From NCBI GenBank assembly GCA_036562635.1, contig DATCJU010000049.1:1-44895 (forward strand): a DNA stretch of 44,895 nucleotides, written 5' to 3'. Source of the stretch: DATCJU01 sp036562635. GTDB lineage: Bacteria; Actinomycetota; Actinomycetes; Mycobacteriales; Pseudonocardiaceae. The translations under genes and the position numbers were made by a program. The notes beneath the pieces are model-generated. The model did no database searches. It was given only the letters and a program-made list of their open reading frames with translations, and was not told the DNA's origin. Shown one piece after another: positions 17,465-26,000 of this stretch. The first letter of the stretch is position 1. Every line of letters starts with the position of its first letter.

Positions 17465-18228
17465 GCCGCCTCCTTCCGGGCACGACGGCGGTCCGAAACC
17501 CAGTACCGGGTGAGGTGTCGGGCCTGGTCCTCGTAGCGGGAGCGGGCGTGCAGCATGCGCTGGTTGTCCCAGATCAGCAGCGCACCCTCCGGGATGAGCA
17601 CCTGGGTGCGCAGTTCCAGGAACAGGTCGCTGACCCGGTGTGCCAAGGCGCGGCCGGCGGCGCCGAGGGGGAGCTTCTCGTCGTCCACCTGGACGTCCAG
17701 CGGCGGGTCGTACTCACCGCTGGTCAGGAGGTTGAAGCTGAACCGCAGCACCGGTCGGTCGCCGTTCCTGTCCAGCATGGGGGTGCGCACGGTACCGGCC
17801 CCGCCATTGGCGCTCGCCGGCCCCGGGAAATCCATTTCCTTGTTGGTGAGGATTTCGATTTCTTCCTCGCTGAGCCGGGGCAGCAACTCATTGATGTCGA
17901 GTAGGTCGGTGTGCCCGCCGCCGCAGCGCGCCTGTCGATGGCAGAACAATGCCAAATATGCCGGACTCGGTTGCCATCCCGGCGCTTCGGTGTGCGCAAG
18001 AATGGTGTTCACACTCTGCGAGTACGACCGTTCCTCGTTGCCCGGACGGTATGTCACCTCGTGGGTGATCTGGCCGTTGTACTGCGGAATGAAGTCACCG
18101 ATCAGGCTGAGGAATTCTGCCGCAGCACTCTGACCGCCGATGTCCTCGATCACTGCGTAACCGTGCTCGTCCAGCGTGGCCAGCGCCTTTTCGGTCGAGG
18201 TGGATCCCGGTAAAAATGTAGTGGACAT
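17461..18228 (-). CDS. Fe(II)/2-oxoglutarate-dependent oxygenase (VioC/clavaminate-synthase-like)
   Basis: The 255-residue protein has the HxE iron motif in ILAHTEAPGWQPSPAYLALF, a loop with GGGHTDLLDI, and the distal His and Arg in RMLHARSRYEDQARHLTRYW. HxE rather than HxD, with this spacing, resembles the arginine/asparagine beta-hydroxylase branch (VioC, AsnO) of the TauD/TfdA superfamily. It would hydroxylate a free amino acid at C3. It is the first gene of the operon, with an AAAGGGAG ribosome binding site. It is somewhat short compared with VioC, so its lid region may differ. Confidence 0.85.
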   Translation of the reverse strand: MSTTFLPGSTSTEKALATLDEHGYAVIEDIGGQSAAAEFLSLIGDFIPQYNGQITHEVTYRPGNEERSYSQSVNTILAHTEAPGWQPSPAYLALFCHRQARCGGGHTDLLDINELLPRLSEEEIEILTNKEMDFPGPASANGGAGTVRTPMLDRNGDRPVLRFSFNLLTSGEYDPPLDVQVDDEKLPLGAAGRALAHRVSDLFLELRTQVLIPEGALLIWDNQRMLHARSRYEDQARHLTRYWVSDRRRARKEAA

Positions 18229-18672
18229 TGCTGCTCAGCAGCTCCCTTTCGTTGTTCAGGGCAACCGGGGTTTTTCTTTAGCCCGGGCGTAGATTACCTG
18301 TCACGCATAGTTAGCAGGCAGCGGACGTATGTCACGTTGCGTTTTTTCTGGAGATCTGGGGCGTGTCGTAAGGGCAGGTCGATCGATGTGTGTGCTCTCA
18401 AGAGCTGCTCGAAGCGAGGGAAAAGGATTCCCCGAATGGAGTAGGCCGTACGTGAGTGTGTGGGAAGAGATGTCTAATTCGTTGCTCCGGAAGGCCGAGC
18501 GATACACCGGCCGACGGTCCTGGTGTTGATCACTCCGTACGTACGATTTTGATCAAAGAATGAATCAGTTGCTTCTGCGTGCGATCCGGGTGGGTGGAGG
18601 AGTGACCGAGGCACGCACCCGGCCCTGGGGAGCCCGGGACGGGGCCCGTTCCGGCTCTGCCAGGCTCGGCCC
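18229..18672. promoter_or_regulatory. Divergent intergenic region, relatively AT-rich
   Basis: The 444-bp gap separates the biosynthetic operon (-) from the ECF41 sigma gene (+) and is visibly richer in A and T than its surroundings. On the minus strand GTGACA and TAACTA are 16 bases apart (about 18309-18336), a possible promoter ~80 bases upstream of the oxygenase ATG. A perfect palindrome GCTGCTGAGCAGC sits between the operon's ribosome binding site and its first ATG. No convincing gene is seen. Confidence 0.45.
18526..18557. promoter_or_regulatory. Clustered palindromes, candidate operator
   Basis: TTGATCA (18526-18532), a perfect 10-bp palindrome CGTACGTACG (18536-18545) and a perfect 10-bp palindrome TTTGATCAAA (18548-18557) lie within 32 bases, about 115 bases upstream of the sigma gene. 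This density of symmetry in high-GC DNA suggests a regulator site. No cognate regulator can be named. Confidence 0.4.
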
Positions 18673-19629
18673 GTGACGGAGCGCGTGGAACGGGATCTCG
18701 TCCGGGAGTTCGAGGAACAGCGTGGGCGGTTGTTCGGCCTGGCCTACCGGATGCTCGGGTCGGCCGAGGAGGCCGAGGACACCGTCCAGGACGCCTTCGT
18801 CCGATGGCGCGGGGCGGAGCGGAACACGATCGCCGACCCGGCCGCCTGGCTGGCCAGGGTGGTCACCAATCTCTGCCTGAACCGGCTCACCTCGGCCCGG
18901 GCGCGCCGGGAACGGTACGTCGGACCGTGGCTACCCGAACCAGTGCTCACCGCCGACGGGGCGCTCGGCCCGCTGGAGACGGCGGAGCTGCGGGACTCGG
19001 TCTCGCTGGCGCTGCTGACGCTGCTGGAACGGCTCACCCCGGTCGAGCGGGCGGTGTTCGTGCTCCGCGAGGCGTTCGGCTACGCGCACCGGGAGATCGC
19101 GGAGATCCTGGAGCTGTCCGAGGCCAACTGTCGCCAGCTGCACCGGCGTGCCCGGCAGCGCGTCGAGGAGGGGCGTCCCCGGTTCCGGCCCGACCCGGAG
19201 CAGCGGCGCCGGCTCCTGGAACGGTTCCTCGCCGCGGCCGTCGAGGGGGACGTGCAGGGGCTGGAACGCCTGCTCTCCGCGGAGGCGTCCGCCTGGGCGG
19301 ACGGGGGTGGGAAGACGACGGCCGCCCGCCGTCCCGTGCTGGGGCGGGAGCGGGTCGCCCGCTACCTCGTCGGGCTCGTCCGCACGGCGCCCGAGGGTGC
19401 ACAGTTGGCGATCCTGGAGGTCAACGGGGACCCGGCCCTGGTGGTCCGGGTCGGCGACGCACTGTTCGGGGTGCTGGTCCCGGAGTTCGCGGGCGAGCGG
19501 GTCCACGCCCTGCGCTTCGTCCTCAACCCGGACAAACTGGGCTTCCTGGCCCGGCAGCTCGACGCACTGTCACATCCGTGGGGCGTGCCCGGTTCCTTCC
19601 TGACGACGGAAGGAGAAACTCATGCGTGA
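18673..19629 (+). CDS. ECF41-family RNA polymerase sigma factor (SigJ-like)
   Basis: The 318-residue protein has sigma2 (GLAYRMLGSAEEAEDTVQDA) and sigma4 (LTPVERAVFVLREAFGYAHREIAEIL), followed by a SnoaL-like C-terminal extension of about 130 residues. The group hallmarks WLPEP (near residue 86), DGGGK (near 210) and NPDKL near the end are present. In ECF41 the fused extension replaces a separate anti-sigma factor and tunes activity. The GTG start was chosen from the family's N-terminus; no strong ribosome binding site is visible. It overlaps by 8 bases the oxidoreductase that ECF41 factors usually control. Confidence 0.92.
   Translation: MTERVERDLVREFEEQRGRLFGLAYRMLGSAEEAEDTVQDAFVRWRGAERNTIADPAAWLARVVTNLCLNRLTSARARRERYVGPWLPEPVLTADGALGPLETAELRDSVSLALLTLLERLTPVERAVFVLREAFGYAHREIAEILELSEANCRQLHRRARQRVEEGRPRFRPDPEQRRRLLERFLAAAVEGDVQGLERLLSAEASAWADGGGKTTAARRPVLGRERVARYLVGLVRTAPEGAQLAILEVNGDPALVVRVGDALFGVLVPEFAGERVHALRFVLNPDKLGFLARQLDALSHPWGVPGSFLTTEGETHA
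19568..19574 (+). promoter_or_regulatory. ECF41-like -35 element (TGTCACA)
   Basis: TGTCACA lies inside the end of the sigma gene, 48 bases upstream of the COE start. It matches the -35 motif reported for ECF41 targets as I remember it. The expected CGTC-like -10 about 16 bases further on reads GGTT, so the match is incomplete. Confidence 0.3.
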
Positions 19630-20422
19630 ACCGATCCTGGTGACCGGGGGCAGTGGGGTGCTCGGCCGTGCCGTGGTGGACCGGCTGGTGGCGGCCGGGC
19701 ACCGGGTGCGGGTGATGAGTCGCCGTCCCGCGCCCGCCGAGCTGCGTCCGGAGCTCGAGTGGGCCACCGCCGACCTGAGGACCGGGGAGGGGGTGGCGGC
19801 CGCGGTGTCCGGCGCGGGTGTGATCGTCCACTGCGCCACCTCGCCGACCGGTCGGGGAAGCGAGGTCGAGATGACCCGGTCCCTGGTGGAGGCGGCACGG
19901 GAGACCCGGAGCCACCTGGTGTACGTGTCCATCGTCGGGATCGACCGGGTGCCGTTCGGCTACTACAGGCAGAAGGTCGCCGCCGAGCGGGTCGTCGAGG
20001 ACTCCGGCGTGCCGTACACGATCCAGCGCGCCACCCAGTTCCACGACCTGCTGCGCGTGCTGCTCGCCTACGCGGCCCGGCTGCCGGTGATGGTCGTGCC
20101 CGATCTCCGTTTCCAGCCGATCGACACCCAGGACGTGGCGGCCCGGCTGGCCGAGCTGGCCACCGGCGATCCGGTGGGCCGGGCACCGGACCTGGGCGGG
20201 CCCGAGGTCCGCGAGATGACGGACCTGGCCCGTGTCTTCTTGTCGGCGACCGGGCGTCGTCGCCGGGTGGTGCCGGTGCGCCTGCCCGGGGCGACGTTCC
20301 GCGGCTACCGGCAGGGCGGCCACCTGGCACCCGAGCACGCCGACGGCCGGATCACGTTCGAGCAGTACCTCGCCGCGCACCCCGAACCGGCGACCACGGC
20401 CTACCGGATGCCCCACCGGTGA
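19622..20422 (+). CDS. NmrA/SDR-like NAD(P)-binding oxidoreductase or epimerase (ECF41-associated COE protein)
   Basis: The 266-residue atypical SDR starts MREPILVTGGSGVLGRAVVD, a Rossmann glycine motif. It continues with IVHCATSPTGRG, LVYVSIVGIDRVPFGYYRQK and GVPYTIQRATQFHDLL, typical of NmrA-like proteins. AGGAGA lies five bases upstream of the ATG. ECF41 sigma factors are usually encoded beside a COE gene (carboxymuconolactone decarboxylase, oxidoreductase or epimerase), and this gene overlaps the sigma gene by 8 bases. The substrate is unknown; it may respond to a small metabolite sensed through the sigma extension. Confidence 0.88.
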   Translation: MREPILVTGGSGVLGRAVVDRLVAAGHRVRVMSRRPAPAELRPELEWATADLRTGEGVAAAVSGAGVIVHCATSPTGRGSEVEMTRSLVEAARETRSHLVYVSIVGIDRVPFGYYRQKVAAERVVEDSGVPYTIQRATQFHDLLRVLLAYAARLPVMVVPDLRFQPIDTQDVAARLAELATGDPVGRAPDLGGPEVREMTDLARVFLSATGRRRRVVPVRLPGATFRGYRQGGHLAPEHADGRITFEQYLAAHPEPATTAYRMPHR

Positions 20423-20529
20423 GGTGCCCGTGGTGTGCCGGGTGGCGTCACCGGTGACGTGGGGCGGGGAGGCCCGGGGTGTCCCCGCCCCGCCCGTCAC
20501 CCGGCCGGAGGCCGGTCCAGGTGCTTCAC

Positions 20530-20735
20530 GTTCCTCGCCGATAAATCGTTCGAACCAGTCAGGCACCGTGTCCGAGTACGCCGCGTACCAGCCACGCTCG
20601 TCGGACTCCTCGGCCATCCGCATCAGCGTGTCCATCAGTGGCGCGCCGATGGCGTAGAGCTGGCACAGCAGCTTGACGTTCTGGGCGCGGATTGTGTGGC
20701 GGCCGTTTTCGATCCGGCTGATCGTGGACCGGCCT
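20530..20735 (-). pseudogene. Remnant of an XRE/DUF5753-type regulator
   Basis: About 68 codons of a helix-turn-helix regulator survive: STISRIENGRHTIRAQNVK (end of the HTH) followed by RGWYAAYSDTVPDWFERFIG, the linker into DUF5753. The first helices of the HTH are absent upstream, and the C-terminal domain is cut off after EEREA, where the sequence becomes unrelated. No start with a ribosome binding site is visible. This is a two-ended deletion product beside the accessory cluster. Intact relatives usually pair with a DUF397 protein, which I do not see here. Confidence 0.7.
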
Positions 20736-20790
20736 GGACCGCCGGCCTCGGTCGGTCCGCCGCCCCCGGGCGCTGGTACACACCGAGGAG

Positions 20791-21084
20791 GTGGACGACC
20801 ACGGGCCGTGTGTCGGGCAGGGTCCGGAGGAGTTCGCCCGGCTGTGTGCCGAGGAGCCCCTGGCCCGGCAGGCCGCTCCGGCGGGGCGGTGGCTGGTGGT
20901 GTGGTGGCGGCTGGACGCGACCGGCACCCGTTCGGTGCGTCGGTGGTGCGAGGTCGAGCTGCGTGGGCCCGCCACTGCGGCGGCGGCCGGGTCGGAGGTG
21001 GTGCCGGGGGCGGGGACGTTGACCGTGCGTCCGTTGCGGCGTCGGTTGTACGCCGAGGCGTTGCGGTACCGGCAGGCGTGGTGA
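20791..21084 (+). CDS. Small hypothetical protein
   Basis: The 97-residue open frame starts with GTG directly after GAGGAG, which is uncomfortably close for a ribosome binding site. The sequence is soluble-looking with an aromatic patch (GRWLVVWWRLDATG) and a basic C-terminus (LRRRLYAEALRYRQAW). The codon pattern is strongly GC3-biased, as in real genes here. It is followed six bases later by a second small gene, suggesting a two-gene unit. No family is recognised, and the true start may be elsewhere. Confidence 0.5.
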   Translation: MDDHGPCVGQGPEEFARLCAEEPLARQAAPAGRWLVVWWRLDATGTRSVRRWCEVELRGPATAAAAGSEVVPGAGTLTVRPLRRRLYAEALRYRQAW

Positions 21085-21090
21085 CCGGCC

Positions 21091-21249
21091 GTGTCGCCGG
21101 AGGGGGTTGCCGACGTTCTGCCGGTGCTGCTGGTGGCCGCGCTGCTCGGTGTCTGCCTGGGCACGGCCCGGAACCTGCCCGATCCACCCCGCCGTGGGCG
21201 GTACCACCCGCTCCGTGCCCTACGCCGGCGACGGCGATCCCGCAGGTGA
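21091..21249 (+). CDS. Small single-span membrane protein (52 aa)
   Basis: The GTG start comes six bases after the upstream stop. The product begins VSPEGVADVLPVLLVAALLG, giving one membrane helix (residues ~8-26), then a Pro/Arg-rich cytoplasmic tail ending RRRRRSRR. Positive-inside topology puts the C-terminus in the cytoplasm. It converges on the GT87-like gene with 25 bases between them. The function is unknown. Confidence 0.45.
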   Translation: MSPEGVADVLPVLLVAALLGVCLGTARNLPDPPRRGRYHPLRALRRRRRSRR

Positions 21250-21274
21250 CCGGATCAGCACGGGTACCGGGCCG

Positions 21275-22906
21275 TCACCGGGAGTCCCCGGGGGAACCCG
21301 ACGCCCGCTCCGCCCCCGACGCGGGCTCTGCCACCGCACCGGCCAGGGCGGGAGCCGGGGTGTGCGAGCGACGGCCCAGCACGAACCGGTCCGGGGCGTG
21401 GTCCAGCAGACCACCGGACGGATCGTCGTCCCCGAAGATCCGCACCGGGTCCCGCTCCGGGCGGTAGATGTCCCGCAGGATCACCACGCACAGCGCCACC
21501 ACGACCGCGTCCCGCACCACCACCGTGCCCAGGAACCAGTCCGGCGGCAGACCCTTGCCCGCCGGGCCCAGGTAGTAGAACATCCGCGGCACCCACACGA
21601 AGGCGTCCACCGCCATCCAGGCCAGCAGCAGCCGCCACCGCGGCAGCGCTAGCACCGCCAGCGGTACCAGCCACAGCGAGTACTGCGGGCTCCACACCTT
21701 GTTGCACAGCAGGAACGCGGCCACCACCAGGAACCCGAGCTGCGCGAGCCGCGGCCGCCGCGGCGCGGTCAGCCCCACCCAGGCGATACCGAGGCAGCAG
21801 ACCAGGAACAGCACCGCGCTCACCGCGTTGAGCACCACCGGTGTCTGCCCCGGTGCCAGCGGGCCGTCGAAGCCCGGCCAGCCGGTGAAGTAGGAGATCA
21901 CGTTGTACAGCGAGTCCGGGTCGGCGCCGCGCTCCGAGTTCAGCCGGAAGAACTCCCGCCAGCCGTCGGGGTAGAGCAGCGCGATCGGCGCGTTGCACGC
22001 GGCCCAGGCCAGTGCCGCCGCCACCGTGCAGCGCAGCCCGTCACGTACCTTCCCGGCCCGCACGCACAGCACCAGCAGCGGCCCCAACAGGTACAGCGGA
22101 TACAGCTTCGCCGCCCCGCCCAGGCCGAGCAGGAGCCCGGCCAGCACCGGCCAGCGACGCGACCAGGCCAGCAGGCCCGCCATGGCGAACGCCGTGGCCA
22201 ACGCGTCGAAGTTGGTGAACGCGTGCACCACGACCAGCGGGGACACCGCGGCGATCGCCGCGTCCCAGATCCGACGCCGGGCCAGTCGCGCCACCGCCCA
22301 CACCGTGACGAGCCAGGCCAGGGCCAGCCAGAACGCGGTGATGTCGAAGTACACGACGACCGGTAGCGCCCCCGGCAGCCAACCACTGCGGGCCAGGGTC
22401 ATCCAACCGTCGGTGAGCTGGGCGTTCAGCCACTGGAACAGGCCGGTGAGCACCGGGTACTCCATGTACCGGACCTGCTGGCGGCCGCCCTGCTCCTCCG
22501 TCCACGACGTCTTGTAGGGGAAGGCGCCCTGGTCCAGCCGCTCCGCCGTGTACAGCGGAACGGTGTCCGAGTAGCACATCGCCACGTACTGTCGGCTGCC
22601 CCGCCAGTCCAGGTACAGCTGTCCGTCGTCCGCCCGGAACTGCTGGATGCACCCGGCCTTGCTGAACCAGCCCAGGGCCAGGGTCACCACGGCGAGCAGC
22701 AGGATCACGCGCAGCGGCGTCCAGAACCAGTGCCGGCCGATCACGGCGTGCCGACCGAGCGGGCCGCCGAACGGTCTGCTGGCCTGTCGGGCCAGCGGTT
22801 GGGTCCACGTCGGTACCACGCGGTCCACCGGGCTCAGGCTGGCGGTGTCCGGCGTGGGGTCCGCCACGGTCTCGGCGTGCGGGGCTGCGGGGCTCGGAGT
22901 GGCCAC
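21275..22906 (-). CDS. GT87/DUF2029-like polytopic membrane protein (copy 2, Rv0051-like)
   Basis: Starting at the GTG at 22904-22906 gives MATPSPAAPHAETVADP and a 543-residue protein with about 11 membrane helices. Shared family signatures are CYSDTVPLYTAERL, EYPVLTGLFQWL, HAFTNFDALATAFAM, GGAAKLYPLYLLGP and VWSPQYSLWLVPLAVL. It lies directly downstream of the ponA-like gene on the same strand, as Rv0051 follows ponA1 in M. tuberculosis. It probably transfers a sugar from a polyprenyl phosphate during envelope assembly, but this is family inference. It is a paralogue of the protein at 3669-5216. Confidence 0.85.
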   Translation of the reverse strand: MATPSPAAPHAETVADPTPDTASLSPVDRVVPTWTQPLARQASRPFGGPLGRHAVIGRHWFWTPLRVILLLAVVTLALGWFSKAGCIQQFRADDGQLYLDWRGSRQYVAMCYSDTVPLYTAERLDQGAFPYKTSWTEEQGGRQQVRYMEYPVLTGLFQWLNAQLTDGWMTLARSGWLPGALPVVVYFDITAFWLALAWLVTVWAVARLARRRIWDAAIAAVSPLVVVHAFTNFDALATAFAMAGLLAWSRRWPVLAGLLLGLGGAAKLYPLYLLGPLLVLCVRAGKVRDGLRCTVAAALAWAACNAPIALLYPDGWREFFRLNSERGADPDSLYNVISYFTGWPGFDGPLAPGQTPVVLNAVSAVLFLVCCLGIAWVGLTAPRRPRLAQLGFLVVAAFLLCNKVWSPQYSLWLVPLAVLALPRWRLLLAWMAVDAFVWVPRMFYYLGPAGKGLPPDWFLGTVVVRDAVVVALCVVILRDIYRPERDPVRIFGDDDPSGGLLDHAPDRFVLGRRSHTPAPALAGAVAEPASGAERASGSPGDSR

Positions 22907-23005
22907 CCGGCGGATGCTACGGCCTTCGCCGCGTGGCTGTGGCGCCCACCGCCGTCGTGGCAGGTGACGCGGGCCCGGCAGGGTCCCGGAAAGTCCCGGA
23001 AAGCC

Positions 23006-23045
23006 GGAGCGGCCGGTGATCCCGATCAGGATCACCGGCCGCTCC
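23006..23045 (-). terminator. Strong hairpin terminator of the penicillin-binding protein gene
   Basis: A perfect 17-bp stem (23006-23022 with 23029-23045) with a 6-base loop starts 18 bases past the stop at 23064. It is the strongest hairpin in the window and separates the PBP from the GT87-like gene. Confidence 0.8.
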
Positions 23046-23063
23046 GCTGTCGTTCCGGCTGTG

Positions 23064-26000
23064 TCAGCCGTCACCGCCCCTGCCCGGTGGGAAGTTCCCC
23101 GCACCCTGCGGTTCGGTGGGTTCCTGCGTGGGCGGACACGGCTGGAAGATGCCGCAGTTGCCGTTACCCGGGGGTGTCTTGGTGGGGGGTCCCCCGGGCC
23201 GGGTGCGGCTCGGCTCGTCGTCGTCGTCCGGGTCCTTCGACTCGGTGGTCGACGGCTCCGAGCTGGGGGCCGACGGCTCGCTGCTCGGCGCCGAGGCGGA
23301 GGTGGACGGCGGCTCCGGCTTGTCCCGGCCGATCGGCACGAACTTCGGGAAGTCCTTGGCCTCCTTGTCCGCCAGGTAGGCGTCCATGAACTTCTTCCAG
23401 ATCTGCCCCGGAAGGTCCTTGCCGTAGACGTCCCGCAGGTTGCCCTGGCTGTCCTTCCACTTGATGGGCTGCATCTGGTCTGCGCCCACCCACACCGCGG
23501 CGGAGATCTGCGGTGTGTAGCCGACCATCCAGGCCTTGGAGTTCTGGCTGGTGTCCGCGTACTGGTGGGTGCCGGTCTTGGAGGCGACCTGGCGCTTCTT
23601 GCCCCGCTTGTCGGCCTTCAGACTCAGCTTCGAGTAGTCGGCGACACCCAGCATGGACTCGGTGACGTTCCGGGCGATCTTGGCGCTCTCGCTCGGGTCC
23701 TCGGAGAACGCGGGCTCCTCCTTGTCGGTGAACTCGTAGAGGACCTCGCCCGTGGAGGACTCCACCTTCCGCACGAAGTGGCGGACGTGCCGGGTGCCGT
23801 TGTCGGCCAGGGTGGCGTAGGCGGTGGCCATGTCCACGGTGCGCACCTGGTACATGCCCAGGGCGATACCGACCTCCACCAGGCTCGAGTCCTGCGGGTT
23901 GGTCAACGACGTCTTCTCGCCGTACTTCTCCGGGATACCGGCGTCGATCGCGGCCTGACGCACCTTCTTGGTGCCGATCTGGTTGGCCATGTCCACGAAC
24001 ACCGTGTTGATCGACTTGGTCATGGCGTCCCGCACCGAACAGGGGTCGGGGCAGTCCATGTTGCCGGCGTTGCGGAACTCGACACCGGCGATGACCCGGG
24101 GCGAGCTGCCGTCGAAGCCCTCACCGATGCCCCAGCCCTTCTCGCGCAGGCCGGCCAGGGCCACGAACGGCTTGAACGAGGAGCCCGGTTCCTGCAGCGA
24201 CTTGGCGTAGTCCAGACCGGTGCCGTCCTCCCCGCCGTAGTAGGCGACGACCTCGCCGTTCTCCGGGTTGACCGCGACCAGTGCGGTGCGCAGGTAGTCC
24301 GGCTGGCCGTCCAGTGTCTCCCGCACCGCCTTCTCGGCCATCTCCTGGGCCTTCGGGTCGATGGTGGTGTAGATGCGCACACCCCGCTGCTGGGCGGTGT
24401 TCCAGTCGATCCCGACGAGCTCCTCCAGCTCGGCCTCGACCTCGTTGCGGATGTGCAGGCGGTTCTTGGGGATACCGCTGTCCAGCGCCTCCTCCCGCGG
24501 CCGGACCTGCGGGAACTCGGTGGGACGCTCCTCGGGCTTGATGAAGCCCTTGTCCACCATCTGGTTGAGGACGAAGTTCCAGCGCTTCTCGACGGGCTCC
24601 CGGTTGACCGCCGGGTTGTCCAGCTTGGACGGCGACTGGATGATCCCGGCGATCATGGCCGCCTCGGAGATGGTCAGTTCGCTGACGTCCTTGTCGAAGT
24701 ACGCCTTGGCCGCGGCCTGGATGCCGTAGGCGCCCCGGCCGAAGTACACGATGTTCAGGTAGGCCTGGAGGATCTCGGGCTTCTCGTACGTGTTGGTCAT
24801 CTTGTAGGCCAACACGAACTCCTTGGCCTTCCGGGTCAGGGTCTGCTGCTCCTCACCGGTGGCCTTCTTGATGTACTGCTGGGTGATGGTGGAGCCACCA
24901 CCGACACCGCCCTGGAGCTGGTTCCAGACCGCCCGCATGATGCCGGTGAGGTCGAAGCCCTGGTTCTCCCAGAACGACGCGTCCTCGGCGGCCAGCACGG
25001 CGTCCTGCACGTGCTTGGGCACCTGGTCCAGGGTGACGTAGGTACGCGAGCCCTGGGGGCTGATCCGGCCCATCTCCGAGCCGTCCCCGTAGAAGATGGT
25101 GACGGTCTGCTTCTGCCGGGCCGCCACCTCCTCGACGTCGGGCACGTCCCAGATCTGGTAGGCGATGAAGAAGGCGATGATGGGAGCGATGAAGAACAGC
25201 GCGGCCGCCACGTAGCAGACGCGGCGCACCCGACGCCAGATCTTCTTCCGGCGCAACCGGCGCTCCTCCTCGTCGGTCGGCTCGTCCTCGCCCTCGACCT
25301 CGTCCTCGTAGTCGTCGTACTCGTCGTAGTCGTCGTACTCGTCGTAGTCGCCCTGGGCGAGCTGCTCCTCGTGGGTGAGCAGCCTCGGTTCCGGGGCGAT
25401 GTACTCGGTCGGCTGGTTGGCCGGGTCGTTCCGGGGCGGGACGGGACCACCGGGTCTACCGGGTCCACGGGAGGCACCGGGGCCGCCGGGGCCGCCCTGG
25501 GCGCCGGGTCCACCGGGTCCGCCGGGGCCGCCGGGGTTGCCGGGTGCGCCGGGGCCGTTGGGTGCGCCGGGTCCACCCATGGGCGGGCGTGGGCCGCCCT
25601 GGGCGCCGGGTCCACCGGGTCCACCGGGGCCACGGCCGTTGGGTGCGCCGGGACCACCGGGACCGCCGGGTCCACCGGGGCCACGACCACCGGGTGCGCC
25701 GGGACCACCGGGACCGTCGGGTCCACCGGGGCCACGACCACCGGGTGCGCCGGGACCACCGGGACCGCCGGGTCCACCGGGGCCGTTGGGCGCGCCGGAG
25801 CCACGGCCGCCGGGTGCGCCGGGGCCGTTGGGCGCGCCGGGTCCACCCATGGGCGGGCGTGGGCCGCCCTGGGCGCCGGGTCCACCGGGTCCACCGGGTC
25901 CACCGGGTCCGCTAGGACTGCCGGGTCCACCAGGTCCACCGGGGCCGCCGGGACCACGGCCGCCGGGTGCGCCGGGGCCGTTGGGTGCGCCGGGTCCACC

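Noticed and set aside
18301..18507. 68-residue minus-strand frame upstream of the biosynthetic operon
   Set aside because: It has no ribosome binding site, no recognisable motif and an unusual codon choice for this genome; the region fits a promoter better.
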